This document shows, in pieces, positions 51,331 through 62,157 of a stretch of DNA of 64,000 bases. The stretch comes from Pinus tabuliformis (Eukaryota; Streptophyta; Pinopsida; Pinales; Pinaceae), in NCBI GenBank assembly GCA_031772625.1, contig CM062820.1:92592421-92656420 (forward strand), written 5' to 3'. The notes beneath the pieces are model-generated. The model worked only from the letters and a program-made list of their open reading frames with translations. It did not search any database and was not told where the DNA came from. How positions within the stretch are numbered: position 1 is the stretch's first letter; each line of letters opens with the position of its first letter. The position numbers were made by a program, and so were the translations under genes.

Positions 51331-51600
51331 ACAAACGTGCAGAAATTATATTATTCCCCTTTCCGACACTCGATGCAAACAAGTGGACATTAATGATCGC
51401 ACATGTTAAGCATTTCCTCTGGAAATTCTGTTTTGATTTAAACTTTAATTTAATAATGAAAAACCTCGAAGTACCTAATTAATATAATTTCTACACAAAC
51501 GTGCAGTGACATAGATCCCCTTTCCGACACTCGATGCGAACAAGTGGACATTAATGATCGCACATGTTAAGCATTTCCTCTGGAAATTCTGTTTGAATGT
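51331..51600. repeat. 164-bp internal duplication, only in unit A
   Basis: The phrase acaaacgtgcag at 51331 recurs at 51495, and the following ccctttccgacactcgatgc ... atttcctctggaaattctg follows both. Unit B has this segment once (near 52880). Confidence 0.92.
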
Positions 51601-51703
51601 AGACATTCATGACCACACGTCGAGTGAAATCCTTTTTAAATGTTGATTTTAGTTATTTCTGCTAAGAAATTAGGCCATATATTTATAGAGTGTGAAAACA
51701 GTA

Positions 51704-51712
51704 TTTACAAAA
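51704..51712. repeat. 9-bp target duplication of MITE-1, left copy
   Basis: tttacaaaa; the right copy at 51971-51979 is tttataaaa. The empty site in unit B near 53113 reads tttacaaaatgaat. Confidence 0.9.
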
Positions 51713-51970
51713 GGAGTTGTCTTTAGTGTGATTTTTTGGAGATTTTGGTGACGGAATTCGGCAGAAAAAATTGAGGTTAAATCTTGATTTATATTATTTA
51801 AAATGGGTTTTTAACTGCATATTTGGATTCAGCACCCTGAAAAACCCTTGGGATGCTTTGATTGTGCAGAAATTAGCTATCAAACTTGCGATTCCAATAA
51901 ATTGCTATCGGATTTTGACCGGAAAAATCCACCAGAAAAGCTTCCAAAAAGTCTCTTTAAAAACAACTCC
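51713..51970. mobile_element. Mutator-like MITE (MITE-1)
   Basis: A 258-bp element with terminal inverted repeats of about 38 bp at roughly 80 percent identity: the left end ggagttgtctttagtgtg, the right end reversed ggagttgtttttaaagag, both going on to ttttttgga-like sequence and ending in tggtg. It is flanked by a 9-bp target duplication, the Mutator/MULE size. It has no coding capacity. The matching position in unit B is empty, which shows that it inserted after the segmental duplication, or was never part of the second copy. Confidence 0.88.
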
Positions 51971-51979
51971 TTTATAAAA
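51971..51979. repeat. 9-bp target duplication of MITE-1, right copy
   Basis: tttataaaa, one mismatch from 51704-51712. Confidence 0.9.
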
Positions 51980-52230
51980 TGAATATAAGAAATTCTGCCA
52001 TTGTTTGAACTCATGTTAACATTACATTTTGTAAATGAATACCACAAATTCTACCTTTCTTTGTTTATATCAATGTTAACATCTACATTGTTATGTATAA
52101 TTAAATAAAATTTGCATGAAAGATAAAGAATAGGTTGGATTAAGTTGTCATTGATGTCAATTTGATGAAGATAATGGAAACCCTAAGTATGTGATAAAGA
52201 AACCCTAGCCTTAGAATTGCTATTGTTGAT

Positions 52231-52425
52231 GGAGTTGTTTTTAGTGCGATTTTTTGGACTTTCTAGTGCTAAAATTTGGTAGAAAATTTTGAGATCAAAT
52301 CTTCATTTCTATTATTTAAATTGGTTTTTTCACTAGATATATGGATTCAACACTTTGAAAAACCCCTAGGGTACTTTGATTGTACGAGGGTTACCCATCA
52401 AACTTGTGATTTCAATAAATTTTTG
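52231..52425. mobile_element. MITE-2, right end lost at the duplication join
   Basis: It begins with the same ggagttgtttttagtgcg end as MITE-1, preceded by the 9 bp attgttgat (52222-52230). The right inverted repeat is missing. Its interior (catcaaacttgtgatttcaa) matches MITE-1. Sequence of the unit B start follows directly, so this copy was cut when the segment was duplicated. Confidence 0.8.
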
Positions 52426-53367
52426 TTGGACTCTTGATGCAAAACTAGATGTAGAGGATTACTGCTTAAGAACTAAACCTTTGTAGACAGGTTTCTTTGT
52501 TTTTTTAAATAAATTTTATTTCATTTGTGGATTATTAAATAATTTTATGAAGTGAATAAGTAGATTCTTTGTAGGTAATGAAAGAGGTTCGGGATTGAGT
52601 CGAAGGCATCTTCCCTTGAGCTTGGTACTGCTACTCACAAGCACACCAAGTAAGTCAAGTTTTGAACCTAAGCGAGGTTTGATAATGGTTAGCAAATACT
52701 TTCGAGTGTGGGATGTCTGCTGTTTAATGCTAACTTGATAGGTTATTAACCCGTTAACTTCATTGTGTGGCACTTTCATACCATTTTGAAGTGTCATTTT
52801 GTATCATTATAAAATCTCAAGATAATATTAAATTACATAAAAAAAATCTCAAGGTACCTGATTAATATAATTTCTACACAAACGTGCAGTGATATAGATC
52901 CCCTTTCCGACACTCGATGCAAACAAGTGGACATTAATGATCGCACATGTTAAGCATTTCCTCTGGAAATTCTGTTTTGAATGTTGACATTCATGACAAC
53001 ACGTTATTGTTTTTTTCCAGGGAAATCCTTTTTAAATGCTGATTTTAATTATGGTCTGCTAAGAAATTAGGCAATATATTTATATAATATTGATTTTATA
53101 AAGTGTGAAAACACTATTTACAAAATGAATATAAGAAATTCTGCTATTGTTTGAACTCAATGTTAACATTACATTTTGTAAATGAATACCACAAATTCTA
53201 TCATTTTTTGTTTATATCAATGTTAACATCTACATTGATATGTATAATTAAATAAGATTTGCATTTTTTAGGTTGGATTAAGTTGTTATTGATGTTAATA
53301 TGATGAAGATGATGGAAACCCTAGGTATGTGATAAAGAAACCTTGCCTTAGAATTGCTATTGTTAAC

Positions 53368-53572
53368 GGAGTTGTTTTTAGTGCGATTTTTTGGACTTTC
53401 AGGTGCTAGAATTTGGTAGAAAATTTTGAGGTGAAATCTTCATTTTTGTTATTTAAATTAGTTTTTTTACTATATATATGGATTCAACACTTTGAAAAAC
53501 CCTTAGGGCATTTCGATTGTGAGGGGAAAACCCATCGGAAAAACTTCCAAAAATCTCACTAAAAACAACTCG
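53368..53572. mobile_element. MITE-2, unit B copy with both ends
   Basis: A 205-bp copy with both inverted ends (ggagttgtttttagtgcg and, reversed, gagttgtttttagtgag) and 9-bp duplications attgttaac (53359-53367) and attgttgat (53573-53581). The left flank matches that of 52231, so both descend from one insertion. It is shorter than MITE-1 because of an internal gap near its right end. Confidence 0.85.
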
Positions 53573-53581
53573 ATTGTTGAT

Positions 53582-55169
53582 GCCCTTGCTTTGTTAAAAC
53601 AACCTTTGAAGTGGCAAGCCCTAGAATTGTTGACAAATACATTAGAAACCCTATTTGTGCTTGGCTTATTAAGAAGGAAATCAAAACAAAAATGGGTGAA
53701 GGCAATATAGCCTCTCATAAACGACTGCATTAAATCATCCATAAGTTGGTACTTAAATGTCATCATTACTATCATAAAAACAACTAAAATATGATCAACC
53801 ATACGAGTTGGCTCCTTTGCAAAAACATTACTATTCATTAACAAAAAAATAATTTGTAAAACTTTCCTACAAGTTGTTTTACAATTATTTGTGTCAACTT
53901 TTCACAAATACCAGTAGACACAATTGTTCACCCAACTCACGTCGGCTCCTCCATAAACATTTGTAAATGATTATATAAATCAGTGTGTTGACCATTTGTT
54001 TGTTTATCCATGGTAGAGTAGTTTGAAAAATATAGAGTGAAGACGGGTTTATACCAAGCAAAAATATAGAAAGATAGGCAGAGGAAATACGAAGAGGTGT
54101 TCACTACTGGTAAACAAGAAGAAAATGAGTTTAGGCTTCAAATTGTAGTTTGGATCTGTGTGACTAAAGCAATTTGCGTTATTTGTGTCTAGTGAAGAAG
54201 AAATAAGTGTAGCAAGAAAAGTTTGAAGTCTCCTTGCTCATGTTCAAGATTAAAGGTCGAGTTTGTGTGGGTCATCTTTTTGGAGAAATTGAAGTTTTTG
54301 AGGTGTTAAACTTTGTAGAATGCATCAAAAATTTTAATTCGAAGTTATGAAGTGTAATATCTATATATGGTATAGAGATCTTAAATCTGTTATCCCCCTC
54401 AAGTTCTGGATAGTGAGAAGTCGTCGAATCTCTATAGTGCTATAAGTTTGTGACAAAGTTGTTGATACACTACCTTGTGATAATATTTGAAGGAGGAACT
54501 CTATATAATCTTTAGAAGGTTGACTTGGCACAAGAAGAGCATTATTGAGCTTCAAATCTAACCTCAAAAGGCGATGGTGGACAGTGGCAAAGATTTGGAT
54601 TTGTATTGTATTTGGACCAAACATTGGGCCTTGTAGCAACATACCTTAGCAAAGAACATTCTTTGTATTTGTGTTGGAGATAGCCACAAAATGTGAGGTT
54701 GTAACCTTGTTAAAGTCCTAAATGGAGCAACTTTTTGAAAACAAGTGTAGAAGCAGATCTTGGAGCCAACCTAGAGAAGCTGTTGTAGAAGAGTTGTTGA
54801 AACCCTTATTGACATACTATTGGAAAATTGTTGGAAGCATACTTTGGGACTCTTGCAACTAGTATCTTTGGACATATTATACAAAACATTGTTAAAGACC
54901 TAGAGCTTTGGCATTGTTGAGAATCTTGGAGCCATTGTTGAAGACTTGTCTTTGTGCTGTTGTTGGAGCAGACCTAAGAAACCTTAATTTTAGCAGCATT
55001 GTTGAAGTGCTCATGGAGTAACCCTAAAGAAGATTCCTTGTGTAGATGAAGAGCTTTGGAGCACATGTAGAGAAGATCCTTTGCAGTAGCCATTGAAAAC
55101 TTTGTTGAAGAATCATTAAAGACTCTCTCGTTGCCTTGGTTGAAGATATTCTTGGAGATATGTGAAGAT
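53582..55169. other. Intergenic DNA, possibly including the outer LTR of the next element
   Basis: No gene. From about 54650 the plus strand repeats phrases such as ttgttgaag and cttggagc in a degenerate way that continues into the LTR end at 55616. The LTR start could not be located. Confidence 0.4.
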
Positions 55170-55618
55170 GATGTTCATGACTTATTGAAGATGTTTTGGA
55201 AGTCTTGAGGAATCGCTAAATTGTCTTGAAGTTGTGGGTTGGAGCCCTAGAGGTTGGAGGCTTGGAAAGATCAAGTTTGGAGTTTGTATTGTAGAGAGGT
55301 TTAGAGTCCTCAAGAAGACCAAGTTGGAGCTTGGTGGAGCACAATGTTGGAGCCTTGATGAAGTACAGGTTGGAACTTGGTTTGACTAAATATTAGTGTC
55401 TTAATCTAGAGTTAGAGCCCTGAGGGGCTCATTGGTGTGATTATACAAATTGGAAGTTGTTTTAATAGAGGATTGGAGTCCTCACCATTTGTTGTTAATA
55501 AAAGTATTTATTTTGTTGTTCATTTTGTATTACATTTTTAAGTGGTCTTAACTGGTAAACATGACAATTGTGAAAGTAAATACTGATTCACACACCCCCC
55601 CAGAATATTTCCAACAAT

Positions 55619-55630
55619 TGGTATCAAAGC
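55619..55630 (+). other. Primer binding site, initiator tRNA-Met type
   Basis: tggtatcaaagc starts two bases after the LTR end. One base differs from the usual copia tggtatcagagc. Confidence 0.8.
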
Positions 55631-55674
55631 CAATATGTTCACTCACATCTGGAAGGTAGATCCTTAGAACTCAA

Positions 55675-57470
55675 ATGGCAAAGTCAAGGAAAAAGGTTTG
55701 CAAACCCTCCAAAGGTGTCATCTCCTCAATGGATGATCCAATGTGCAATGCCCCTATGTTCAATGGAATAAATTTTGAAATATGGAAAAGAAGAATGGAG
55801 GCCTTTTTGATGACCTTTGGATTTGAGGTATGGGAATCAGTGACTATGGGAAGCTTAGGAGAGTCAAATGAATTCAATGCAATAGCTATGAAGTCAATTA
55901 TAAGTGGCCTACCAGATCCTATAAAAGTCAAAATGAAGAAATGTTTTTGAGTGAAAGAGCTTTGGGATAATCTTCAATATCTTCATTCAAAAGGACTTTT
56001 ACTTGTGACCCGAGTTTCGGAAGATGCTGAACAAGAGCACAAAACCAATCAATAGTCAAAGGAGGCAGATGAAGGCACCAATTGCATAAATCAAGAACCA
56101 GAAATCAAAGATACCAAGAGCAAGGATAAACTAAATAATGAAGAAGACCTCAAAGGAGAACTTGTGGCTGCTCTAGAAGAAATAATTAAACTCAAAGAGG
56201 AAAATGAAGAACTCAAGAAGTAGGTACAAAATGCTAATCATGATCATACAAAGGAAGAAATCAACCTTTTCAAGTTTCAAGTACAAGAAAGAGATAAGAA
56301 GAGACATCATGAAAAAGTCATTTCCATGACAACCCAATTAGAAAAAGTGAAAAGAAGGGAAGATATTTTGGAAAATCGTCTCAACCAGAGGTTTGAAGAA
56401 TTGAGTAAAATCCAAGTACAAATTGGCCAATGTAAAGAAGAAGTCACCTCCCTAAAATTTCAGCTAGAAGAAGCAAAGAAACAGATGTAAGGAGTTGAAG
56501 TTAAGAATTTAAAGGAAGAATTGGTCCTCCTAAAAGGACAAGTTGATGAAGCAGAGAAGGAAAGAAAAATCATGGCATGCCAATTAAAAGAAAAGGATGA
56601 AGAGACTAATATATTTGAAGCAGATGTCATCTCTTTTAAAGTCCAAGCATGTGAAACAAGAAGGATGAAGGAAGAAATGTAGAGTTTGGGAAAGAAAGAT
56701 GAAGACTATGAGAAAATGAAAGAAAACATTGTTTTTCTAAACAAAGAAATTGATCAACTAAACAAGAACTTGAAGAGTTCTCAAGTCTTGGATGACATCC
56801 TCAGTCATCAAAGATCCCCTCTTGACAAATCTGGTCTTGGATATGCAGGTGAGTCTTCTAGCAAATGTGATACAAACTGTAATGCATCAAAATACAAGAA
56901 TGTGGAGAAGCTTGAAAGTTGTGCAAATACCCCCAGCTCTAGCAGAAGCAAGGAAAGGAGTCAAAATAACATTGGAAGAACCTATGCTCCAAGAAGATAT
57001 GTTGATGTTGTCAAAAATCCACGTGGTGATCATCAAAGAATCTTAAGGCAAAATGACCTTATAAGTACTTCAAGGAAATCCTCATCTTCTAGGGTATCAA
57101 ACTATATTCTTTGGCTATTGTTACTCTTGTACAGATTTTGCGCATATGGCAAAGGATTGCATGGCATATAACAAAAAGGACTCCAATCAGTTCCCCAAAA
57201 ATAAGATTGTAGGGAGATACTCCAATACATTCACCAACATAAATTATGCTCAGTCATTCATGTACAAAATTGAATGCTTCAAATGCCATAATGTTGGACA
57301 CATGGCTCATGATTGTAACTTGAATTGGGTTCCTAGACAATTTGAAAAGTTGTCAACCAAGCATGGAAAAGGAATCATACAAGTTTGGACAAAGAAGCAC
57401 GTTGAACCAGAAAAGGAACGTGTTGAGTGTGTCTTAAATGGTCAAGACATCAATTCTTGTCACTGATCAA
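55675..57470 (+). pseudogene. Copia-like gag with a long coiled coil and zinc knuckles
   Basis: The N-terminal part (55675-55950) is the copia gag fold (WKRRMEAFLMTFGFEVWESV). The middle part is a very long Glu/Lys heptad region, with phrases such as ALEEIIKLKEENEELKK, QLEKVKRREDILENRL and EIDQLNKNLKSSQ. The end has a CCHC motif (CFKCHNVGHMAHDC) and a second, degenerate one before it (near 57125). Part of a broken element. Confidence 0.8.
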
Positions 57471-58110
57471 AAGTAGGCATCATAGGCAAAAAATACTCCA
57501 CCAAGCTTTGATGCTAGGATTCTGCCTATTAAGAAGAAGATCATGCATATTGTTAGGGGGAGCTTGTGATTTCAGATGCTATCCTTGGATAAGCCCTGTG
57601 AGATCCTTTAATGAGTCATATGTGGACTTTTAGTCATTCTGGGAGACAAAGATATATCTTATGATGAGTTTACGTAAGTTGAAGAGTCTAAGGAAATTCT
57701 CTCAGGGAAAAAATATCTTACTTGACAATTTGGTCTCTCTTGCAAGTGGTAATATCTTGGATTCAATGAATGTCATGTATTATTCTTGAAGAATGCTTCA
57801 AATGCTTATCATTTGATTCACTCATTTTCAAGTGGCATGCAAGGCTGGGGGAGAGTGTTTATACTAATTGAAGAAATAAAAAAGTAGTTTCTTGTCTCCA
57901 CTATACATATGATGAACCATTGTTGAAAACGCCTTCAACACGAATGATAACAATGATATTTTTCTTGAATTCTACAAGCAAAAAGAGAGCAAGAAGAGTC
58001 TATACAGGCAGGGGGAGTAGTTGGCATCACTTGAAGAAATGCAAAATAAGGGTCATCTCTTTTGTACCAACTAAAATAAAAGGATGAAGAGATTAATAGA
58101 TTTGAAGCCT
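57471..58110. other. 3' region of the plus gag-only element
   Basis: Non-coding, with three purine tracts of the form (g)gggggag. At 58111 a different sequence begins that recurs at 63570. Confidence 0.5.
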
Positions 58111-58530
58111 TCCTTCACAAATATCATAAAAATATATAGAAATGAAATTGATTTGTTTACATCACCTATGCTTTCGGCACCCTTACTAACACACCTCCAT
58201 TGCACTAGTCACTTGTGCCAGAACACGTTATATTGACCCTTGGCTTACAATTCAATTAGTGCTTCAAGAAACCCCTTGAACAATCGTTAAAATTGCCTTA
58301 AGATAGCATTGATGCAAACCTGAAAGAGTTGAAAGATACTTCATATTTCCTTAACAAATGATCTCTGTTTTCACAAGATGATAAGATAAATGAGCTCAAC
58401 AAACCCTTTAAAATTTGGCATAAATGATCCTCTCATCAAGCCTCTAGAAAAGGCCTAAAACAATGTTGAAATGACCATATAAGGTCCTCTTTGGAGGGCC
58501 GAGAAAGGAGGAAAAGATAAGCCCTAGTTC
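58111..58530. repeat. LTR segment, left copy
   Basis: About 420 bp that recur at 63570-64000 at roughly 85 percent identity (tttccttaacaaatgatctct, cataaatgatcctctcatca). The partner is cut by the window end. Confidence 0.85.
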
Positions 58531-58707
58531 TGCTTTGGATTGGGCTTAATTAGGTGTAAAAATGCTTCATAACTTATGCAATTAAACATTAATCCATTAA
58601 ACTATCCTTAATCCACCTCAGAAACCACAGTAAACCCCAAAAAGAACATGCCTTAAAACAAGGTTGAAATAGACCTTAGAATACTACCACAAAAAGTTGT
58701 GAAATAA

Positions 58708-58850
58708 GCCTCAGAGCGAGCCTCAAGAAGGGGGCCGAATGATCTCAGGACCTGTGAGATTTACCTTAGAGCGAGCCTTAGAAAGGGGGTTGAAGTAACT
58801 CAGGGTCTGCGAGACTACGTCAAAGTGATCCTCAGGAAGGGGGGCCGAAA
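58708..58850. repeat. 55-bp tandem repeat, three units
   Basis: Units with agagcgagcctcaagaaggg and ctcaggacctgtgaga start at 58713, 58768 and 58822. They are probably inside the LTR of the minus element. Confidence 0.8.
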
Positions 58851-59292
58851 ATAGGCCTCAAAAGGCTCAAATTTCTCCTTCCTCAAAACTAGTGAATAAC
58901 CAAGCAGAAATGATAAAGTAATAAGCCCAAATAACATTAGAAAACCTCAGCGTAATCTTATGATCAACGTGACAATTTTGGCCTCGTAAAAGAACATATT
59001 ACCTCAAATTTGCGAGTTAATGATTCATTGCCTTTTGGAGGGAACAAGTTCTCTATATATAGATGATGGAGGGGCTTCCAGAGGGGGGCCAACATGGCCT
59101 AAAACAAAAGCCAACCTTAGAACTCAAATATGAATTTTCAAATATGGAGTTGACTTGAATTTGCATATTTAGAATTATTTCCTCAATAAAAAAATCTGGA
59201 TGTAATCCTCCTTGGATAGTCGATTTGTGGTAGGTTATGCCTCATTCCGAGGGATGATTGAACAACACAAGACCCACAAAAATCATCCAAAA

Positions 59293-60212
59293 ATATTTTA
59301 AATTTCAATTCCAAATTTGATCAATCATACAATTGTGTTTAATCATCCGATTGATACAACTGTTTTTAATCATCCATTAAGGCACCATTACCACATTTTT
59401 GGGGCACCAACTTTGACAAGGTATATCTCCTCAATCGTGAGGAGTTATGAGGCCTTCCACCTATAATTGGAATCGGTTTGATGAGCTTTATCAATTGATG
59501 ATGGTCTCAATTGCATTTCTATTGAGATTCTCATCCAATTTCTTTAGAAAAAATGGGGCATCATGACCATACCACAAGAGCTTCTCATCCTTCCAAGGCT
59601 TCTTGACCATTGGAGCTTCCAACCAATGTAATACACAGATGAATATTAAGAGCATTCAAAGTTTGGAATTGGCATCAATGATAACATCATTCAAACAATA
59701 TCCCCCTTTGTCATTGATGACAACACACATACTCCCCCTGTCACTATTGCTCCACCTGACTTCATGCATATTTTAAATTTCAATTGCAAATTTGATCAAT
59801 CATACAATTGTCTTTAATCATCCATTAAGGCACCATTAGCACATTTTTGGGGTACCAACTTTGATAAGACATATCTCCTCAACTATGAGGAGTTATGAGC
59901 CCTGCCACCTATAATTGGAATCTGTTTGATGAGCTTTATCAATTGACGATGGTCTTGATTGCAATTTTATTGAGATTCTCATCTAAATTCTTTATAAAAA
60001 ATGGGGCATCATGACCATACCACAAGAGCTTCTCATCCTTCCAAGGCTTCTTGACCATTGGAGCTTCCAACCAATGCAATACATAGTTGAATATTAAGAG
60101 CATTCAAAGTTTGGAATTGGCATCAATGATAACATCATTCAACAATATCCCCCTTTGTCATTGATGACAACACACATACTCCCCCTGTCACTGTTGCTCC
60201 CCATGACTTCAT
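59293..60212. repeat. Tandem duplication of about 450-475 bp in the minus element
   Basis: Copy 1 starts at 59293 and copy 2 at 59768. They share ggggcatcatgaccatacca, aaggcttcttgaccattgga and tatccccctttgtcattga. Copy 2 lacks about 28 bp near its start. The duplicated piece contains the purine-tract-like sequence of the element. Confidence 0.93.
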
Positions 60213-60299
60213 GCTTTTGATATCCTTCTCTTGATTTCTATCCCCCTTTGACATCAATGGCAAACTGTTACTCACCTTGATGAAATATATTCCGTTCTC

Positions 60300-62100
60300 T
60301 TTTTGTAATATGCCTTTCTTTCTTTGATTGCTTCTCTCCCCCTAACATGCTATGCCTTCCATTAATTGGTTCCACCGGTCAATAAGCATTACTGAAAAGG
60401 TTTACTTCTGTGACAAAGACAACGAGTGCTAAAAAACTGTCCATGACTTTGCTTTCCAAATCTTCTACTCCATTGAACACAAAGTCGACTAATATTCCCA
60501 CAATGTTGATTATTGTCCTAATGACTTCTTCACATTTGCCATTTGACATTCCAAATAAAACTGCCAAAGGATAGATCTTCAAATTTGTAAACACTGATAC
60601 TTAGACTCCCCCTCTTCAACATTCACGGGACATGGAGTCTTCAAGCTATATTATTCAGAATAATGTATGAAATTGCTCTACTGCAAGCTCATTTTGAACC
60701 TTGACATCTTCCTTTGTACGTGTAGATTCATCATGACCTTGCGGATTTACAAATCCTAAGAGCATGACCACTTGGATTTCTTCATTCACCTGATATTCTT
60801 GCTTTTGTTTTCTTCTTCAAATCCTTTTGTACCTAATATTAGAGTTCTCCTTGGTGGAAGATTCCATCATTTATATGCAATCACGAGCTACGTGTTCATA
60901 GTTGTGGCATTTGAAGCATTCAATGTTGAACCTATATGATGATGGAGTAGCTAACATATACTTTCCTTTGAAGAGGCCATTTGGATATCTATATTGTGCT
61001 CCTGCAAACTTGCTTCTAGGGTTTGATAATATCCTTGATAATCATCGACGTCATAAGCTTTGTAATCCCTAGCCTTATGCCCAGAGTTAGTACATGACAA
61101 ACAATAACCACTAAACATATTAGGTAACCTAGATTAGACGTCTTGTCTTGATGATCTTTTGAAGGCATTCTTTCTTGGAGGAGGTTTAGCCCTTTGTTTA
61201 TTATTGTCCTTGATTACTTCAAAATTACTTCTTGGATCAACAACACTTTCAATCTTCTTTTGTCCTTCACTTCGATTTGGCCTTTGAAGGATTTTGCTAA
61301 CATGTTTCTCTTAAACCTTATTCTATAAGGATTTTGAACTAATGCCTTTGTTGCATAGAGCTTCATCTGTTTCTTTTGCATTCATCTTCAAGTCAACAAT
61401 TTCTTGATCTCGTTCATTAATAGTGTGATTCTTTCTTTCAACATTTTGCAATTTCTCCTTTTGTCATTCCTTGAGCTTGTTTATTTCAACTAGAGCAACA
61501 TCAAGCTCCTTTTTCTTTTGAACAACTTCCGCCTTATAGTCATGAACTCGAATTTTCAATATTTCTTCTCTTTTTCTTTCCTCTTCTACTTGAAGTTTTA
61601 GGAGGGAAACTTCTTCAAGTATTTGATTTTGCTTCCTTGATTAATTTAGATCACTTAAGGTACTGATCAATTCTCTCTCTATGGCCACTACAACTTCCTC
61701 TTCGTCATCATCACTAGATTATTTGACTCGAGTACATGATTTATTTGAATCATGCTCATCAAAACCTACATGCTTCTTTGAGTAGAGATTAAGAAGCTTC
61801 TTCCAAATCCTTTTGGCTGATGAGCATTGATCCACATTGGCTTTCATCGAATGAAATTCATTGCTTTTGTATTCAACCTTCTTGATTCATTAGTAGATAT
61901 GTCTCTAGAAATAATTGAATGCTATACATCATATTCAACAACATTCGAATAGATTTTCATATTTTGATTCGTCAACCTTAGGAGCTACACCAACTTGATT
62001 CTCTTCATCATTTGTAAAAGGTTTTGAACCTATTACAGTACCAAAGACTTCTTTTAATTATTTAGACACATACTTTCATGACTTTCCCATCTCGATTCGT
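60300..62100 (-). pseudogene. Copia-like gag of the minus element
   Basis: Minus-strand phrases: NVDQCSSAKRIWKKLLNLYS (near 61830), a heptad-rich middle (EVSLLKLQVEEERKREEILK, KKKELDVALVEINKLKE, 61620-61450), a basic linker (RAKPPPRKNAFKRSSRQDV) and the knuckle near 60900. Architecture matches the gag at 55675-57470. Part of a broken element. Confidence 0.7.
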
Positions 62101-62143
62101 TTGTGATCTACATTCCAGCTGTTAGGCTAGAACTAAAGGAACC

Positions 62144-62157
62144 CGCTCTGATCCCAA
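62144..62157 (-). other. Primer binding site of the minus element
   Basis: On the minus strand, attgggatcagagc follows the LTR end ttccaaca. This is the initiator tRNA-Met type. Confidence 0.75.

Larger units (their letters stand above)
50900..53572. repeat. Tandem segmental duplication, unit about 1.57 kb
   Basis: Unit A (about 50900-52425) and unit B (about 52475-53572) are collinear. Both start with aacctttgt-(g/a)gacagg and share ggttcggg(g/a)ttgagtcgaaggcatctt, cacaagcacaccaagtaagtc, and the later gaatataagaaattctgc segment. Unit A is longer because it alone carries MITE-1 (51713-51970) and an internal 164-bp duplication (from 51331). The join between the units falls inside a MITE copy, near 52425. 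Non-coding throughout; identity is about 88 to 93 percent. Confidence 0.9.
55170..58110 (+). mobile_element. Gag-only copia-like LTR element (plus strand), broken
   Basis: Parts: the 3' portion of a 5' LTR ending ttccaaca at 55616, with a polyadenylation-like aataaaa at 55498; a primer site like that of initiator tRNA-Met (tggtatcaaagc, 55619-55630); gag from about 55675 (FNGINFEIWKRRMEAF), a long coiled-coil gag middle (56090-56770) and zinc-knuckle region (about 57120-57320, ECFKCHNVGHMAHDC). After that no protease, RT or integrase is seen; instead gggggag-type purine tracts (57550, 57845 and 58010). It resembles the non-autonomous gag-only LTR group. Broken, with about six to eight breaks. 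The 3' LTR is not identified and the left boundary is uncertain. Confidence 0.75.
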
